The position numbers and the translations under genes were made by a program. A stretch of DNA of 64,000 nt from Marinihelvus fidelis (lineage in GTDB: Bacteria; Pseudomonadota; Gammaproteobacteria; Xanthomonadales; SZUA-36), in contig NZ_VYXP01000002.1 of assembly GCF_008725655.1 (NCBI RefSeq), positions 400,026-464,025 on the forward strand. Reading direction: 5' to 3'. Of the stretch, positions 51,071-61,098 are shown in pieces. The notes beneath the pieces were generated by a model. That model was not told the DNA's origin. It searched no databases and saw nothing but the letters and a program-made list of their open reading frames with translations. Numbering within the stretch: the first letter of the stretch is position 1; the number at the start of each line of letters is the position of its first letter.

Positions 51071-52801
51071 ATGACCCGAACCCGACTGTTCTCCCTGGCC
51101 GCGGCCACTGCCCTGGCCGTCTCAGCCTGCTCGAAAGACAGCGCCCCGGCCGGCTCAGATGCCGATAACCCGTTGCTGGCCTACGCGCCGGCTGATACCG
51201 AGTACGTCGTCGCCAACCTGGCGCCACCCCCCGAAGAGGTGCTGAACGCCTGGCTGGCACGGGCGGAGCCGCTACTGGACGAGATCCAGCAGATGCTGAC
51301 CCAGGCCCGCGCTGACCTGTCTTCCGGCCAGGTCGATTCCGACGACGAGGAACTGGTGAACCTGGCTCTGGCCGTGATCGACGAGCTCGATGGCAAGATC
51401 AACCGCGAGGGCCTGGAATCCATTGGCCTGTCGATGCGCTCCTACCAGGCCATCTACGCCGACGAGCTGCTGCCGGTCTTCCGCGTCGCCCTGTCCGACC
51501 CGGACGCCTTGCGCGCCACGATCGGCCGTGTCGAGGAAAAAGCCGGGATGGTCATTCCCGAATACGTGGTCGATGACCGCGCCTACTGGCATATCGCCAA
51601 TGAAGAATGGCCGGTCTCCATCGCGCTCGCGATTGTCGAGGATCACCTGGCCGCCAGCGTGCTGCCGGCCAACACGGCGGGCGAGTCCACGCCGCAGCTG
51701 CGCCGCCTGCTTGGCCTGGACATGCCGGCTACCAGCTTCGCCGATGGCGACGCGCTGGCCTCGCTGAACGCCGAGAACGGCTACACGGCCTATGGATCGG
51801 GCTACCTGGACACGGCCCGTGTCGTCGAGACCATCTACACCACCGGCACGGCGCCCAACAATCTGCTGGGCTACGCCATGGGCACCCCGGTGGAGAGCAC
51901 CGACCCGGCCTGCCGTGCCGATGCCGACCGCATCAGCACCGCGATGCCGCGCATGATCACCGGCGTGACCGAACTGACGGCGGACAGCTCATCGAACGAG
52001 TCACGCATCGAGCTGGCGCCGGATATCGCCGCCGGGCTCGCCGCCCTGGTCGCCGATGTGCCGCCGGCCGCGGACGATGACAGCCTGTTCGCCAGCCTGT
52101 CCCTGAACGTCAACGTGGGCCGCCTGCGGGCCTGGGCGCTGGAGCGTCTGGAAGCCTACCGTGCCAACCCCTTCGGCTGCCCCGCGCTGCAGGACCTGAA
52201 CCTGTCCGTCGACCAGCTGTACACGCAGCTCAACCAACCGGTCATGCCGTTCATCGGCAACCTGAAAGGCCTGCGCCTGCAGTTGGCGGACCTGGGCGAC
52301 CTGTCCGGACTGTCCACGGGCGACTTCGACCTGGCGAACCTGGCCGGCCTGGCGTCACTGGAGGTCGAGAGCCCGCAGATGCTGGTGGGCATGGCGAAGA
52401 TGATGATCCCCGGCTTCGACCAGCTGGACCTGGAACCGGGCGGCGACCCGGTGGAACTGCCGCAGGAGCTGATGACGGTGGTTACGCCGGAGTTCGCGGC
52501 GCATGCCGTGATGAGCCGCGACGCCATCGGCCTGTCCTTCGGCAAGGACCAGTCCGGCCAGCTGGTGGACTTCCTGGAAGAAGACAACGACCCTGACGGC
52601 GTCGTCTTCTCGGCGGAGTACGACACCGCCTCGCTGATGGAGCTGCAGAACAGCAGCCTGGAGGCCTACGCCGCCGAGACCGGCAACGACACGTCAGCGG
52701 AGCTGATGCGCGCCTACGAGGCCATGATGGGGCGCACCCGTGTCGAGGTCATCTACGATGACCGCGGCATCAGGTTCCGTCAGCACCAGACCTTCCGCTG
52801 A
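51071..52801 (+). CDS. Large secreted lipoprotein of unknown function
   Basis: About 576 residues. Signal peptide with lipobox LAVSACS (Cys at about residue 20 from ATG 51071), then an acidic, low-aromatic mature protein with no recognised family. Repeated helical segments such as LLDEIQQMLTQARADLS and DLANLAGLASLEVESPQML suggest an alpha-rich fold. Another ATG eight codons upstream (51047) is possible but would place the signal peptide later. The 3' end overlaps the convergent hda gene by 32 bp. Confidence 0.7.
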   Translation: MTRTRLFSLAAATALAVSACSKDSAPAGSDADNPLLAYAPADTEYVVANLAPPPEEVLNAWLARAEPLLDEIQQMLTQARADLSSGQVDSDDEELVNLALAVIDELDGKINREGLESIGLSMRSYQAIYADELLPVFRVALSDPDALRATIGRVEEKAGMVIPEYVVDDRAYWHIANEEWPVSIALAIVEDHLAASVLPANTAGESTPQLRRLLGLDMPATSFADGDALASLNAENGYTAYGSGYLDTARVVETIYTTGTAPNNLLGYAMGTPVESTDPACRADADRISTAMPRMITGVTELTADSSSNESRIELAPDIAAGLAALVADVPPAADDDSLFASLSLNVNVGRLRAWALERLEAYRANPFGCPALQDLNLSVDQLYTQLNQPVMPFIGNLKGLRLQLADLGDLSGLSTGDFDLANLAGLASLEVESPQMLVGMAKMMIPGFDQLDLEPGGDPVELPQELMTVVTPEFAAHAVMSRDAIGLSFGKDQSGQLVDFLEEDNDPDGVVFSAEYDTASLMELQNSSLEAYAAETGNDTSAELMRAYEAMMGRTRVEVIYDDRGIRFRQHQTFR

Positions 52802-53486
52802 GCACCTGGCGGGCCAGCGGCACCGTGATCCGGCGTTTGTCGGTAAACGCGGCCTGCCGCAGCCGGTCCGCCGCATCCAGCAGCCGGGAGAGATCCCGGC
52901 TGCCGCGGCGCAAAAGATAATCCACGACATCATCCGGCAGGTCCGCGCCCTGGGCGCGGGCGTGCCGGATCATCACTTCGGCCTTGTCGGCATCGTCCAG
53001 CGGCAACAGCTCGGCCCGCAGGCCCCAGCCCAGCCTGGAGACCAGGTCGGGCAGGCGGATGGGCAGAGCGCCCAGGTTTTCGCGGGCAGACACGACCAGG
53101 CGGCCGTGATCGGCGCGAACCCGGTTGATCAGGTGAAACAGCGCCTCTTCCCAGTCGTCATCGCCGGCCACCCGGTCCAGGTCGTCGACACAGACCAGGT
53201 CGATCCCCTCAAGGCCGTCCAGCGCCCCTGCCCCGCCCTCCGGCACGCGTTTCAGGCCCAGGTAGAACGCCGTCATGCCGGCCTCGCGGGCCGCCAGGCA
53301 GGCGCCGTTCAGAAGGAAGGTCTTGCCGCTGGATTCGGGGCCGCGCAGGAACAGGTTGGAGTCGGGCTCGGCCACCACGGCACGCACCGCGTCCACGGCG
53401 GCGCGGTTGGGGCCGATAACGAAATCATCCAGCCGCCCCTCGCGTTTCGGCTCCAGGGGCAGGGGCATCTGCGGGGAGAACAGCAT
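52770..53486 (-). CDS. hda: DnaA regulatory inactivator Hda
   Basis: A 238-residue AAA+ protein related to DnaA. MPLPLEPKREGRLDDFVIGPN at the N-terminus includes a clamp-binding-like start (MLFSPQMPLPL), Walker A LRGPESSGKTFLLN, Walker B LVCVDDLDRV, sensor LVVSARENLGALP and C-terminal LLRRGSRDLSRLLDAADRL. With the sliding clamp it promotes DnaA-ATP hydrolysis to stop re-initiation. The next gene starts one base away on the same strand (AI-2E permease), as in many gammaproteobacteria. Confidence 0.92.
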   Translation of the reverse strand: MLFSPQMPLPLEPKREGRLDDFVIGPNRAAVDAVRAVVAEPDSNLFLRGPESSGKTFLLNGACLAAREAGMTAFYLGLKRVPEGGAGALDGLEGIDLVCVDDLDRVAGDDDWEEALFHLINRVRADHGRLVVSARENLGALPIRLPDLVSRLGWGLRAELLPLDDADKAEVMIRHARAQGADLPDDVVDYLLRRGSRDLSRLLDAADRLRQAAFTDKRRITVPLARQVLSGRSGADGT

Positions 53487-54563
53487 TTACGTGCCCGTAT
53501 CCCGGTACCAGGCGCTATGCTGGTAAAGGTCGTGCACGTGACGGACGATGACATTGCCGGCCGCCGCCACCGGCAAAGCCAGAAGGATGCCCAGGAAGCC
53601 GAACAGCTGCCCGCCGGCCAGGACGGCGAAGATCACCGCCACCGGGTGCAGGCCGATGCGGTCACCCACCAGGAACGGCGTCAGCACCATGCCCTCCAGC
53701 GACTGGCCGACGGCGAACACGCCCAGGACCAGCACCACGTGCAGGATGTCGCCAAACTGGAACAGGGCGATGCCCACGGCCAGCGCCATGCCGACGAATG
53801 AGCCCAGGTAGGGCACGATACTGAGCAGGCCGGCGACCATGCCAATCAGGAAGCCCATCTGCAGGCCGATGGCCCAGAGGCCGATGGAATAGATCACGCC
53901 CAGGCCCAGCATGACCAGCATCTGGCCGCGGATAAACGCGCCCAGCACCTCGTCGATCTCGCGCGCCAGCGTGTTGATCGTGTTCACCCGGCTGCGCGGC
54001 AGCAGGCTCTGGATACCCGCGATCAGTCGGTCCCAGTCACGCATCAGGTAGAAGGCCACGACCGGGATCAGGACCAGGTTGGTGACCAGCCCCATGACCG
54101 CCTGGCCGCCCTTGCCCAGCGTGCCCATCACGCCGACGGCGGCGCCGCTGATTTCCTTCCAGTAGTCCTTGAGCAACTGCGCCATGTCGCCGGTATCGGG
54201 CAGCGTGCCCTCCAGGCCCAGCTGCGTGCTGACCCACGGGATCGCCGTGTGCGTGATCCAGTCGAGGTATTCCGGCATCTGCTCGACCAGTTCCCGCGCC
54301 TGGCGTACCAGCGCCGGGATAATCACCAGCAGGGCCACGGTGAACAGCGCCACCAGGCCGGCGAAGACGATGACAACCGCCAGGGTGCGGCCCAGGGTCC
54401 AGCGCCGGATCGTGACCGTCTCAAGGCGGTCGACCAGCGGATCGGACAGGTAGGCGATGCCGGCCGCGGCCGCGAACGGCGTGATGACCGGCGCCAGCCG
54501 CCACAGCAGCCAGCCGCCCAGGACCAGCAGCGCCAATATGAACCAGCCGCGGGAACTGTTCAT
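53487..54563 (-). CDS. AI-2E/PerM-family membrane transporter
   Basis: A 358-residue membrane protein with about seven to eight hydrophobic segments. PVVAFYLMRDWDRLIAGIQSLLP and RGQMLVMLGLGVIYSIGLWAIGL, then GMVAGLLSIVPYLGSFVGMAL and LTPFLVGDRIGLHPVAVIFAVLAGGQLFGFLGILLALP, are the family segments. The family exports small solutes; the actual substrate is unknown. Overlaps the DUF2066 gene by 4 bp and directly precedes hda, a frequent arrangement. Confidence 0.88.
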   Translation of the reverse strand: MNSSRGWFILALLVLGGWLLWRLAPVITPFAAAAGIAYLSDPLVDRLETVTIRRWTLGRTLAVVIVFAGLVALFTVALLVIIPALVRQARELVEQMPEYLDWITHTAIPWVSTQLGLEGTLPDTGDMAQLLKDYWKEISGAAVGVMGTLGKGGQAVMGLVTNLVLIPVVAFYLMRDWDRLIAGIQSLLPRSRVNTINTLAREIDEVLGAFIRGQMLVMLGLGVIYSIGLWAIGLQMGFLIGMVAGLLSIVPYLGSFVGMALAVGIALFQFGDILHVVLVLGVFAVGQSLEGMVLTPFLVGDRIGLHPVAVIFAVLAGGQLFGFLGILLALPVAAAGNVIVRHVHDLYQHSAWYRDTGT

Positions 54564-55675
54564 GAGCCGGGCGCCTTGTCTTCGCCCGCTTCGTCCGCGG
54601 GTGGGGCGTCAATGGACCCCGGCTCGAGCGGCACGGCAGGCTCACGCTCCGGCCGCCGCAAACGGTACTGGTCGGGTTGATCACCCGCCTCAAGCACCCC
54701 GTCGCTGCGGATCGCCTGCGCCAGGTAGCTGGCATCGGCATTCAGCGCCACGTCCAGGCGGACGCCGTCCGGCCCCGCGCCCATCACCCGCAGGTCGTCG
54801 ACCAGGCCAAGGTCCTGGAGGTAGGACAGGACTTTTGCGTAATCGTCGGCACTTTCCAGCCCGGTCACCCTCATGCTGGTGCGAGTGGCCACCAACCCGG
54901 CGGGGCCGATGGAATGCGCGGCGGCCACGTGATCGACCAGCTGGTGCGTGCCATCGACCAGCGCCTGTACCAGGTCGGTGGAGCGGGTCCGCCAGGCGGC
55001 CACGTTGTCGCCGTCTTCCCAGTTAAAACGCACGTTCCATTCCGTGCCTTCGCGCCGCGCCGCGATGATGACCACACCGTCGGTGGCCGCGCCCGAGGCC
55101 AGCAACTGGTCGGCATAGCCGCCCCAGAGCAGCTGCAGGTCCAGCGACTGGCGCAGTTCCTCGTCGAGTTCCGGCCACGCCAGCGGCAGGCCGCGCAGCT
55201 CGGCAATCCGCGCCATCGCGGCCCAGGCATCTTCGTATTCCACCGGCTGCAACTCGCGGCCGCCGTTGTCCTCGACCACCACCCAGGCCACTACCGGCTC
55301 ACGCTGCGGTCGCCAGCGCGGCAGCTGCATCTCGCGCACCAGCCGGTCGACGGCCGCCGGCACGAAGCTGGCCACCAGCATCAGCCGGTCCTCGGTCAGG
55401 CCACCGGGACGCAGGATCTGGTCTTCGCGGTACTGGAAGGCCACCAGCAGGGCATCGGGATCGGCCAGGGCCGATTCCAGTGCGGGCTCAAGGGGAATGT
55501 CCCAGCGCCCGCTTTGCTTCTGCAGCACGTTGATCAGCGCGTCCGGCGTGGCGGTGCGACGCTCGGCATCACCCTGCGCCGGCACCTCGGCGGCGCCGGA
55601 GTAAAGATCGACCGCCGTTGCCATTGAGCTGAACACGATGGCGAACGCCAGAACGGACAAATGGAGAATTCTCAT
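54560..55675 (-). CDS. DUF2066 secreted/periplasmic protein
   Basis: About 371 residues. Signal peptide ([20 protein letters not shown]) followed by [30 protein letters not shown], the DUF2066 start, and [17 protein letters not shown] further on. Function unknown. ATG 55675 fits the signal peptide; the open frame upstream is not signal-like. First gene of the minus-strand DUF2066-permease-hda operon, divergent from purM across 97 bp. Confidence 0.8.
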   Translation of the reverse strand: MRILHLSVLAFAIVFSSMATAVDLYSGAAEVPAQGDAERRTATPDALINVLQKQSGRWDIPLEPALESALADPDALLVAFQYREDQILRPGGLTEDRLMLVASFVPAAVDRLVREMQLPRWRPQREPVVAWVVVEDNGGRELQPVEYEDAWAAMARIAELRGLPLAWPELDEELRQSLDLQLLWGGYADQLLASGAATDGVVIIAARREGTEWNVRFNWEDGDNVAAWRTRSTDLVQALVDGTHQLVDHVAAAHSIGPAGLVATRTSMRVTGLESADDYAKVLSYLQDLGLVDDLRVMGAGPDGVRLDVALNADASYLAQAIRSDGVLEAGDQPDQYRLRRPEREPAVPLEPGSIDAPPADEAGEDKAPGS

Positions 55676-55772
55676 GCGGCTGGTGCCCCGGGGGAATGGC
55701 AGAGTGGTCTTCCGGAATCGGCAAATACGATACCATATGCGGCCATTTCCACGAACCGCACGGAGCCGGCCC

Positions 55773-56825
55773 ATGGGCGACGCCACCAACCCCGACCAAC
55801 CGCTCAGCTATCGCGACGCGGGTGTCGACATCGACGCCGGCAACGCGCTGGTTGAACGCATCAAGCCCGCGGTGAAAACCACGTTCCGCAAGGGCGTCGA
55901 GACTGGCATCGGCGGCTTCGGCGGCCTGTTCAGCGTCGACCGTGACAAGTACCGCGACCCAGTGCTGGTGTCCGGCACCGATGGCGTCGGCACCAAGCTG
56001 ATGCTGGCGCGACTGCTGGACCGGCATGACACCATCGGCATCGACCTGGTCGCCATGTGCGTCAATGACATCCTGGCCTGCGGCGCGGAGCCGCTGTTCT
56101 TCCTCGATTATTTCGCCACCGGCAAGCTCGAACTGGACCAGGCGCAACAGGTGATCGAGGGCATTGCCGAGGGCTGCCGCCAGTCCAACTGCGCCCTGCT
56201 CGGCGGCGAGACGGCCGAGATGCCCGGCATGTACGGCGCCGGCGACTACGACCTGGCCGGATTCGCCGTCGGCGTGGTCGAACGTGACCGCATCATTGAC
56301 GGCCGTCGCGTGGCCGCCGGCCATCGCCTGCTCGCCCTGCCCAGCTCCGGGCCGCATTCGAACGGTTACTCGCTGATCCGCAAGGTGCTGGAGCGCTCCG
56401 GCGCCGACCCGTCCATGGCGCTGGGCGATCACAGCCTGGGTGAGGCCCTGCTGGCGCCCACCCGCATCTACGCGCGCACCGTGCTGGCCCTGCTGGAAGA
56501 CCACGCCATCGACGGCCTGGCGCATATCACCGGCGGCGGCATCACCGAGAACATCACCCGCGTGCTGGGTGACAGCCTGGGTATCGAGGTCGACACCGCG
56601 GCCTGGCCGCGTCCGGACGTGTTCGACTGGCTACAGCGCGAAGGCGGCATCGAGGCGACGGAAATGCTGCGCACCTTCAACTGCGGCATCGGCATGGTGC
56701 TGCTGGTGGATGGTGCCGAGGCCGATACCGTCAGCGCCGCCCTGCAGGACATGGGCGAGGACGTGTTCGACATCGGCCGCGTGGTCACCGTGGCCGACGA
56801 TGGCGAGCGGGTCCGCTACCTGTGA
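55773..56825 (+). CDS. purM: Phosphoribosylformylglycinamidine cyclo-ligase
   Basis: About 350 residues. [25 protein letters not shown] is the N-terminal signature, then [46 protein letters not shown], and [24 protein letters not shown]. It closes the imidazole ring to make AIR in purine synthesis. Its stop overlaps purN by 4 bp (GTGA). Confidence 0.97.
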   Translation: MGDATNPDQPLSYRDAGVDIDAGNALVERIKPAVKTTFRKGVETGIGGFGGLFSVDRDKYRDPVLVSGTDGVGTKLMLARLLDRHDTIGIDLVAMCVNDILACGAEPLFFLDYFATGKLELDQAQQVIEGIAEGCRQSNCALLGGETAEMPGMYGAGDYDLAGFAVGVVERDRIIDGRRVAAGHRLLALPSSGPHSNGYSLIRKVLERSGADPSMALGDHSLGEALLAPTRIYARTVLALLEDHAIDGLAHITGGGITENITRVLGDSLGIEVDTAAWPRPDVFDWLQREGGIEATEMLRTFNCGIGMVLLVDGAEADTVSAALQDMGEDVFDIGRVVTVADDGERVRYL

Positions 56826-57481
56826 GCTCACCGCTGCGCGTCGCCGTCCTGATTTCCGGGACCGGCTCCAACCTGAAGTCCCTGCTCGACGCCCGTGACG
56901 CCGGCCGCCTGGATCTCGATTTCGTCCGCGTGATCTCCAACAGGGCGAACGCGCCGGGGCTGGCGCACGCACGCGCCGCCAACATCCCGTGGTCGGTGAT
57001 CGACAAGGCCAGTGCCGGTGACGTGGGCCAGGACCGCGTGGTGGGCGACACCCTGGCCGCGGACGCGCCGGACCTGGTGCTGCTGTCGGGCTACATGCGC
57101 ATCCTGGGCGCAGAACTCGTAGACCGGTTCGAAGGCCGCATGATCAACCAGCACCCGTCGCTGCTGCCGAAGTACAAGGGTTTACACACGTACCAGCGCG
57201 CCCTCGACGCCGGTGACAGTGAACATGGCGCCAGCGTGCATTTCGTTACTTCCGAACTGGACGGCGGCCCGGTCATCGCCCAGGTCCGCATCGGTGTGCA
57301 GGCGGACGACGACGCCACGTCGCTGGCGGCGCGCTTGCGGCCCCTTGAGCACCGCCTGCTGGAAGAGGTCATGGCCCTGTTCACGCAACGGCGGGTGACC
57401 ATGGACGGCGAAGGTGTCCGCGTCGACGACCGGAACATCGATCAGCCGCTGCAATGGACGCCGGAAGGATGGCAGGCTTGA
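56822..57481 (+). CDS. purN: Phosphoribosylglycinamide formyltransferase
   Basis: A 219-residue enzyme. [18 protein letters not shown] at the N-terminus, [19 protein letters not shown], the catalytic [22 protein letters not shown], and [19 protein letters not shown]. It formylates GAR with 10-formyl-THF. GTG start. Overlaps the DUF3108 gene. Confidence 0.96.
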   Translation: MSSPLRVAVLISGTGSNLKSLLDARDAGRLDLDFVRVISNRANAPGLAHARAANIPWSVIDKASAGDVGQDRVVGDTLAADAPDLVLLSGYMRILGAELVDRFEGRMINQHPSLLPKYKGLHTYQRALDAGDSEHGASVHFVTSELDGGPVIAQVRIGVQADDDATSLAARLRPLEHRLLEEVMALFTQRRVTMDGEGVRVDDRNIDQPLQWTPEGWQA

Positions 57482-58230
57482 TCCCCCATCGCCTCGCCCA
57501 GTTTATCGCCGGCGCCCTGCTGGCGGTCACCGCCGTTCATTTGGCGGCTGACGGCCGCCCGGCGGACTTCGAGGCCACGTTCGAACTGGTTCGCAACGAC
57601 AAGCTGGCCGGCGAGTCCACCGCGACCTTCAACGGCGCAGGCGCGCATTGGTCATTGTCATCGAAGAGCGAGGGCACGCGTGGGCTGGCCCGGTTCCTGG
57701 GCCTGGAAGAGCACACCGTCAGCGAAGGCACCTGGCTGGACGGCGCGCCACGCCCCGATCGCTATGACCAGTCCGTCAAGGTGGCGGTCAAGACCGTCGA
57801 AACCCGCGCCCGGTTCGACTGGGACGCCGGCACGGTCGTGTCGACCCACAAGGACGGCGAGGACACGCTGCCGTTAACGGCCGGCACGCTGGACCCGGGC
57901 ACCATCGCCCTCAGAATCCGTACCGGCCTGATCGCCGGTGAGCGTGAGTGGACCCTGGACGTGGTCGACGAGGACAAAATCGAGTCGCAGCGCTTCGTGG
58001 CCCACGCGCCGGAGCGCCTGGATACCGCGCTGGGCTGTATCGAGACCGTTCGCGTGGACCGCGACCGCGGGCCGGAAAGCACCCGCTATACCCGCACCTG
58101 GTACGCCACGGCACACGGCTTCGCGCCGGTGCGCGCGACCCACGGCAAAAAGGATGGCGATCACATCGAAACGCGGATCACCCAATTGAAGGTGGCGGGC
58201 CAGTCAGTGGCCGCCGGGGCGGCATGCTGA
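57469..58230 (+). CDS. DUF3108 periplasmic protein
   Basis: About 253 residues with a signal segment (HRLAQFIAGALLAVTAVHLAA) and the DUF3108 fold: FEATFELVRNDKLAGESTATF, SKSEGTRGLARFLGLEEHTVSEG, and YTRTWYATAHGFAPVRATHGKKDG near the end. Function unknown; DUF3108 genes often follow purN. The start may be ATG 57469 (family-like), ATG 57454 or TTG 57478; the overlap with purN is 13 bp for the first choice. Confidence 0.85.
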   Translation: MAGLIPHRLAQFIAGALLAVTAVHLAADGRPADFEATFELVRNDKLAGESTATFNGAGAHWSLSSKSEGTRGLARFLGLEEHTVSEGTWLDGAPRPDRYDQSVKVAVKTVETRARFDWDAGTVVSTHKDGEDTLPLTAGTLDPGTIALRIRTGLIAGEREWTLDVVDEDKIESQRFVAHAPERLDTALGCIETVRVDRDRGPESTRYTRTWYATAHGFAPVRATHGKKDGDHIETRITQLKVAGQSVAAGAAC

Positions 58231-58241
58231 CCGTGCGGACT

Positions 58242-58475
58242 TCAGTCGCCCGCTTCCCCCGGGGCCAGGCAACGCAGCCCGAGGGCGTGGATCTCGCGAC
58301 CCATTTTCTCGCCCAGCGTGGCGTAGACCATGCGGTGACGCGCCAGGGTGGGTTTTCCCGCAAAGTCGGGGCTGGTCACGACCGCGTCGAAATGCGTGCC
58401 GTCATCGCCGCGGACGTCCACGTCGGCGCCCGGCAGGCCCGCGCGGATCATTTGCTCAATCGTCTTGCTGTCCAT
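58242..58475 (-). CDS. ibaG: BolA-family protein (IbaG type)
   Basis: A 77-residue BolA-fold protein: IEQMIRAGLPGADVDVRGDDG, then FAGKPTLARHRMVYATLGEKMG with the conserved His and the helix, then EIHALGLRCLAP. BolA/IbaG proteins bind monothiol glutaredoxins and Fe-S clusters. In E. coli ibaG lies beside the mla-yrb genes, and here it lies next to yrbG but the mla-like operon is far away. Convergent with the DUF3108 gene, 12 bp gap, and divergent from yrbG by 95 bp. Confidence 0.9.
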   Translation of the reverse strand: MDSKTIEQMIRAGLPGADVDVRGDDGTHFDAVVTSPDFAGKPTLARHRMVYATLGEKMGREIHALGLRCLAPGEAGD

Positions 58476-58570
58476 AGACTAGCGCTCAAAATGGAGCGCG
58501 CCATCATAATGGAATCCTGCGGCAACGGACACACCCGCGTCACCCCGCTCGACCCGGTCTGGACCATGCC

Positions 58571-59554
58571 ATGCTGACCTTCATCATCCAGTTGATCGGC
58601 GGCTTCCTGCTGCTGGTGTGGGCTGCGGACCGGCTGGTCGCCGGCGCCTCGGCCACGGCCAGGAACCTGGGCGTTTCGCCGCTGATCATCGGCCTGGTCA
58701 TCGTTGGCTTTGGCACCTCCGCACCGGAACTCGTGGTCTCCGGCGTGGCCTCGGTGCGCAACAACGCCGGCCTGGCGGTGGGTAACGCCATCGGCTCGAA
58801 CATCGCCAACATGGGCCTGATCCTGGGGCTGACCGCCATCGTTTACCCCTTGCGGCTGGAGTCCAGCACGCTGAAGCGCGAATACCCGCTGCTGCTGCTG
58901 ATCATGCTCACCTGCCTGTTCATGGCGCTGAACCTGGAGTACACCCGGCTGGAAGGCGTGATGCTGCTGGGCGGCCTGTTCGCGATGGTCGCCTGGCTCG
59001 TTCGGCTGGGCACCAGGCGGCCGGCCACGGACCCGTACGCGCAGGAACTGGAGAAGGAGATCCCCACCGACATCCCCACGCGCGTGGCGGTGTTCTGGCT
59101 GTTGATCAGCCTGGTCGCCCTGCCCGCCGCGTCGCATTTCCTGGTCGAGGGTGCGATCGGCATTGCGCGGATCTGGGGTGTGTCGGATATCGTCATCGGC
59201 CTGACCGTGGTCGCCTTCGGCACCAGCCTGCCGGAACTGGCCACGGCGCTGACCAGCGCGGTCCGGCGTGAAGATGACCTGGCGGTCGGCAACATCATCG
59301 GCTCGAACATGTTCAACCTGCTGGGCGTGCTCGGCATCGCGGCCACCATCCGGCCCATCGCGGTGGAACCGGTGTTCATCACCCGCGACTTCCCGGTCAT
59401 GCTGCTGCTGACCGGCCTGATGTTCCTGATGGCCTCCGACTTCAGGGGCCCGGGGCGTATTGGCCGTGGCGCGGGCGTGGTCCTGCTGGTCATCTTCGTC
59501 AGCTACCAGGTCATGGTCATCGCCGGCGCCGTGGGGGCCGACCCCGCGGCCTGA
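58571..59554 (+). CDS. yrbG: Calcium/sodium antiporter, CaCA family (YrbG-like)
   Basis: A 327-residue membrane protein with about ten hydrophobic segments and the two inverted CaCA repeats: GLVIVGFGTSAPELVVSGVA with VGNAIGSNIANMGLILG, and GLTVVAFGTSLPELATALTSA with VGNIIGSNMFNLLGVLG. It exchanges Ca2+ for Na+ or H+ across the inner membrane. First gene in the conserved run leading to rpoN. ATG 58571. Confidence 0.93.
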   Translation: MLTFIIQLIGGFLLLVWAADRLVAGASATARNLGVSPLIIGLVIVGFGTSAPELVVSGVASVRNNAGLAVGNAIGSNIANMGLILGLTAIVYPLRLESSTLKREYPLLLLIMLTCLFMALNLEYTRLEGVMLLGGLFAMVAWLVRLGTRRPATDPYAQELEKEIPTDIPTRVAVFWLLISLVALPAASHFLVEGAIGIARIWGVSDIVIGLTVVAFGTSLPELATALTSAVRREDDLAVGNIIGSNMFNLLGVLGIAATIRPIAVEPVFITRDFPVMLLLTGLMFLMASDFRGPGRIGRGAGVVLLVIFVSYQVMVIAGAVGADPAA

Positions 59555-59586
59555 ACCGGCCGCGTACCCGGAGTACACTACGGCTG

Positions 59587-60558
59587 ATGAACAGCGACGC
59601 CATCAAGACCCTGGCGCGGGCCGTGATTGAAACCGAGGCCCGCGCGGTCAGCGCGCTCGTCGACCATGTCGATGACGATTTCGCGCGCGCCTGTGAAATC
59701 ATTCTCGGCTGCACCGGCCGGGTCGTGGTCCTGGGCGTGGGCAAGTCCGGGCATATCGGCAACAAGATCGCGGCCACGCTGGCCAGCACCGGCACACCGT
59801 CGTTTTTCGTCCACGCGGCCGAGGCCAGCCACGGCGACCTGGGCATGATCACTGGCAACGATGTGCTGCTGATCCTGTCCAACTCCGGCGAAACCGACGA
59901 GGTCAAACAGCTGCTGCCGGGCCTGCGTCGCCTGGGCGTCGGCATTATCGCGCTGACCGGCAACCCGGCCTCGTTCCTGGGCACGCATGCGGACATCAAC
60001 ATCAACGTGTCGGTGGCCGAAGAGGCCTGCCCACTGGGCCTGGCGCCCACCTCCAGCACCACGGCCGCGCTGGTCATGGGCGACGCGCTGGCGGTGTCAC
60101 TGCTGGAATCACGCGGCTTTACCCGCGAGGATTTCGCCCGCTCGCATCCGGCAGGCCAACTCGGCCGCCGGCTGATCATTCGTATCTCCGACCTGATGCA
60201 CAGCGGCGACGCCATGCCGGTCACCCGCCCCGGCGCGACCGTGACCGAGGCCATCGTCGAGATGACCGGCAAGCGCCTGGGCATGACCGCCGTGGTCGAT
60301 AACGATGACCGGGTACAGGGCGTGTTCACCGATGGCGACCTGCGCCGGGCGCTGGAAAAAGGCATCGACCCGCGCACGGCGCTGATCGACGAAGTCATGA
60401 CCCGCAACGGCAAGTCGATCGGCCCGGATGCACTGGCCGTGGACGCCGTCCAGATCATGCAGGATCACAAGATCCAGGGCCTGCTCGTCATCGATGATGA
60501 CGGCCGGTTGGCGGGAATCCTGAACTTCCATGACCTGCTGCAGGCCGGGGTGGTCTGA
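59587..60558 (+). CDS. kdsD: Arabinose-5-phosphate isomerase
   Basis: A 323-residue SIS-CBS-CBS protein. SIS domain: VLGVGKSGHIGNKIAATLASTGTP, ILSNSGETDEVKQLLP, LGLAPTSSTTAALVMGDALA. Two CBS domains follow from about residue 205 (ISDLMHSGDAMPVTRPGATV, GVFTDGDLRRALEKG, DEVMTRNGKSIGPDALAVDA). It interconverts ribulose-5-P and arabinose-5-P for Kdo synthesis. Confidence 0.96.
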   Translation: MNSDAIKTLARAVIETEARAVSALVDHVDDDFARACEIILGCTGRVVVLGVGKSGHIGNKIAATLASTGTPSFFVHAAEASHGDLGMITGNDVLLILSNSGETDEVKQLLPGLRRLGVGIIALTGNPASFLGTHADININVSVAEEACPLGLAPTSSTTAALVMGDALAVSLLESRGFTREDFARSHPAGQLGRRLIIRISDLMHSGDAMPVTRPGATVTEAIVEMTGKRLGMTAVVDNDDRVQGVFTDGDLRRALEKGIDPRTALIDEVMTRNGKSIGPDALAVDAVQIMQDHKIQGLLVIDDDGRLAGILNFHDLLQAGVV

Positions 60559-61098
60559 GTGCCCAATTATGACCCGCAACTGCTGGCGCGCGCGGCCCGG
60601 GTCCGGCTGCTGGCACTGGATGTCGACGGTGTCCTCACCGATGGCCGCCTGTACTTTGACAACGCCGGCAACGAAATGAAGGCCTTCCACACCGGTGACG
60701 GCCTGGGCCTGAAAACCCTGCAGGCCACCGGCGTAACGCTGGCGCTGATCACCGGGCGTTCGTCGGACATCGTCACCCGGCGCGCGGCGGCGCTGGGCAT
60801 CCGCCATGTTTACCAGGGCAGCGACAATAAGCTCGACGCCTGGCGCGATCTGCAGGCCGCCACCGGCATCGCCGACGATGACTGTGCCTATGCCGGCGAC
60901 GACTGGATCGACCTGCCCATCCTCTCGCGGGTGGGCCTGGCCATCAGCGTTCCCAACGGCGACGAAGCGGTCCGCAAGCGCGCCCACTGGGTGACGCCAA
61001 GGGCCGGCGGCGAAGGCGCCGCACGTGATATCTGCAACCTGTTGCTGGCCGCGCAAGGCCATCTCGACCCCGCCATCGCCCGGTACCTGCCATCATGA
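60559..61098 (+). CDS. kdsC: 3-deoxy-D-manno-octulosonate 8-phosphate phosphatase
   Basis: A 179-residue HAD-family phosphatase. RLLALDVDGVLTDGRLYFDN is the catalytic DxDxxxT motif, KAFHTGDGLGLKTLQATGV and ITGRSSDIVTRRAAALGI follow, and YAGDDWIDLPIL is the last HAD motif. Makes Kdo from Kdo-8-P. GTG start directly after the kdsD stop; overlaps lptC by 4 bp. Confidence 0.96.
   Translation: MPNYDPQLLARAARVRLLALDVDGVLTDGRLYFDNAGNEMKAFHTGDGLGLKTLQATGVTLALITGRSSDIVTRRAAALGIRHVYQGSDNKLDAWRDLQAATGIADDDCAYAGDDWIDLPILSRVGLAISVPNGDEAVRKRAHWVTPRAGGEGAARDICNLLLAAQGHLDPAIARYLPS

Noticed and set aside
58448-59578. 376-codon antisense frame opposite yrbG
   Set aside because: Shadow of a clear CaCA antiporter gene.
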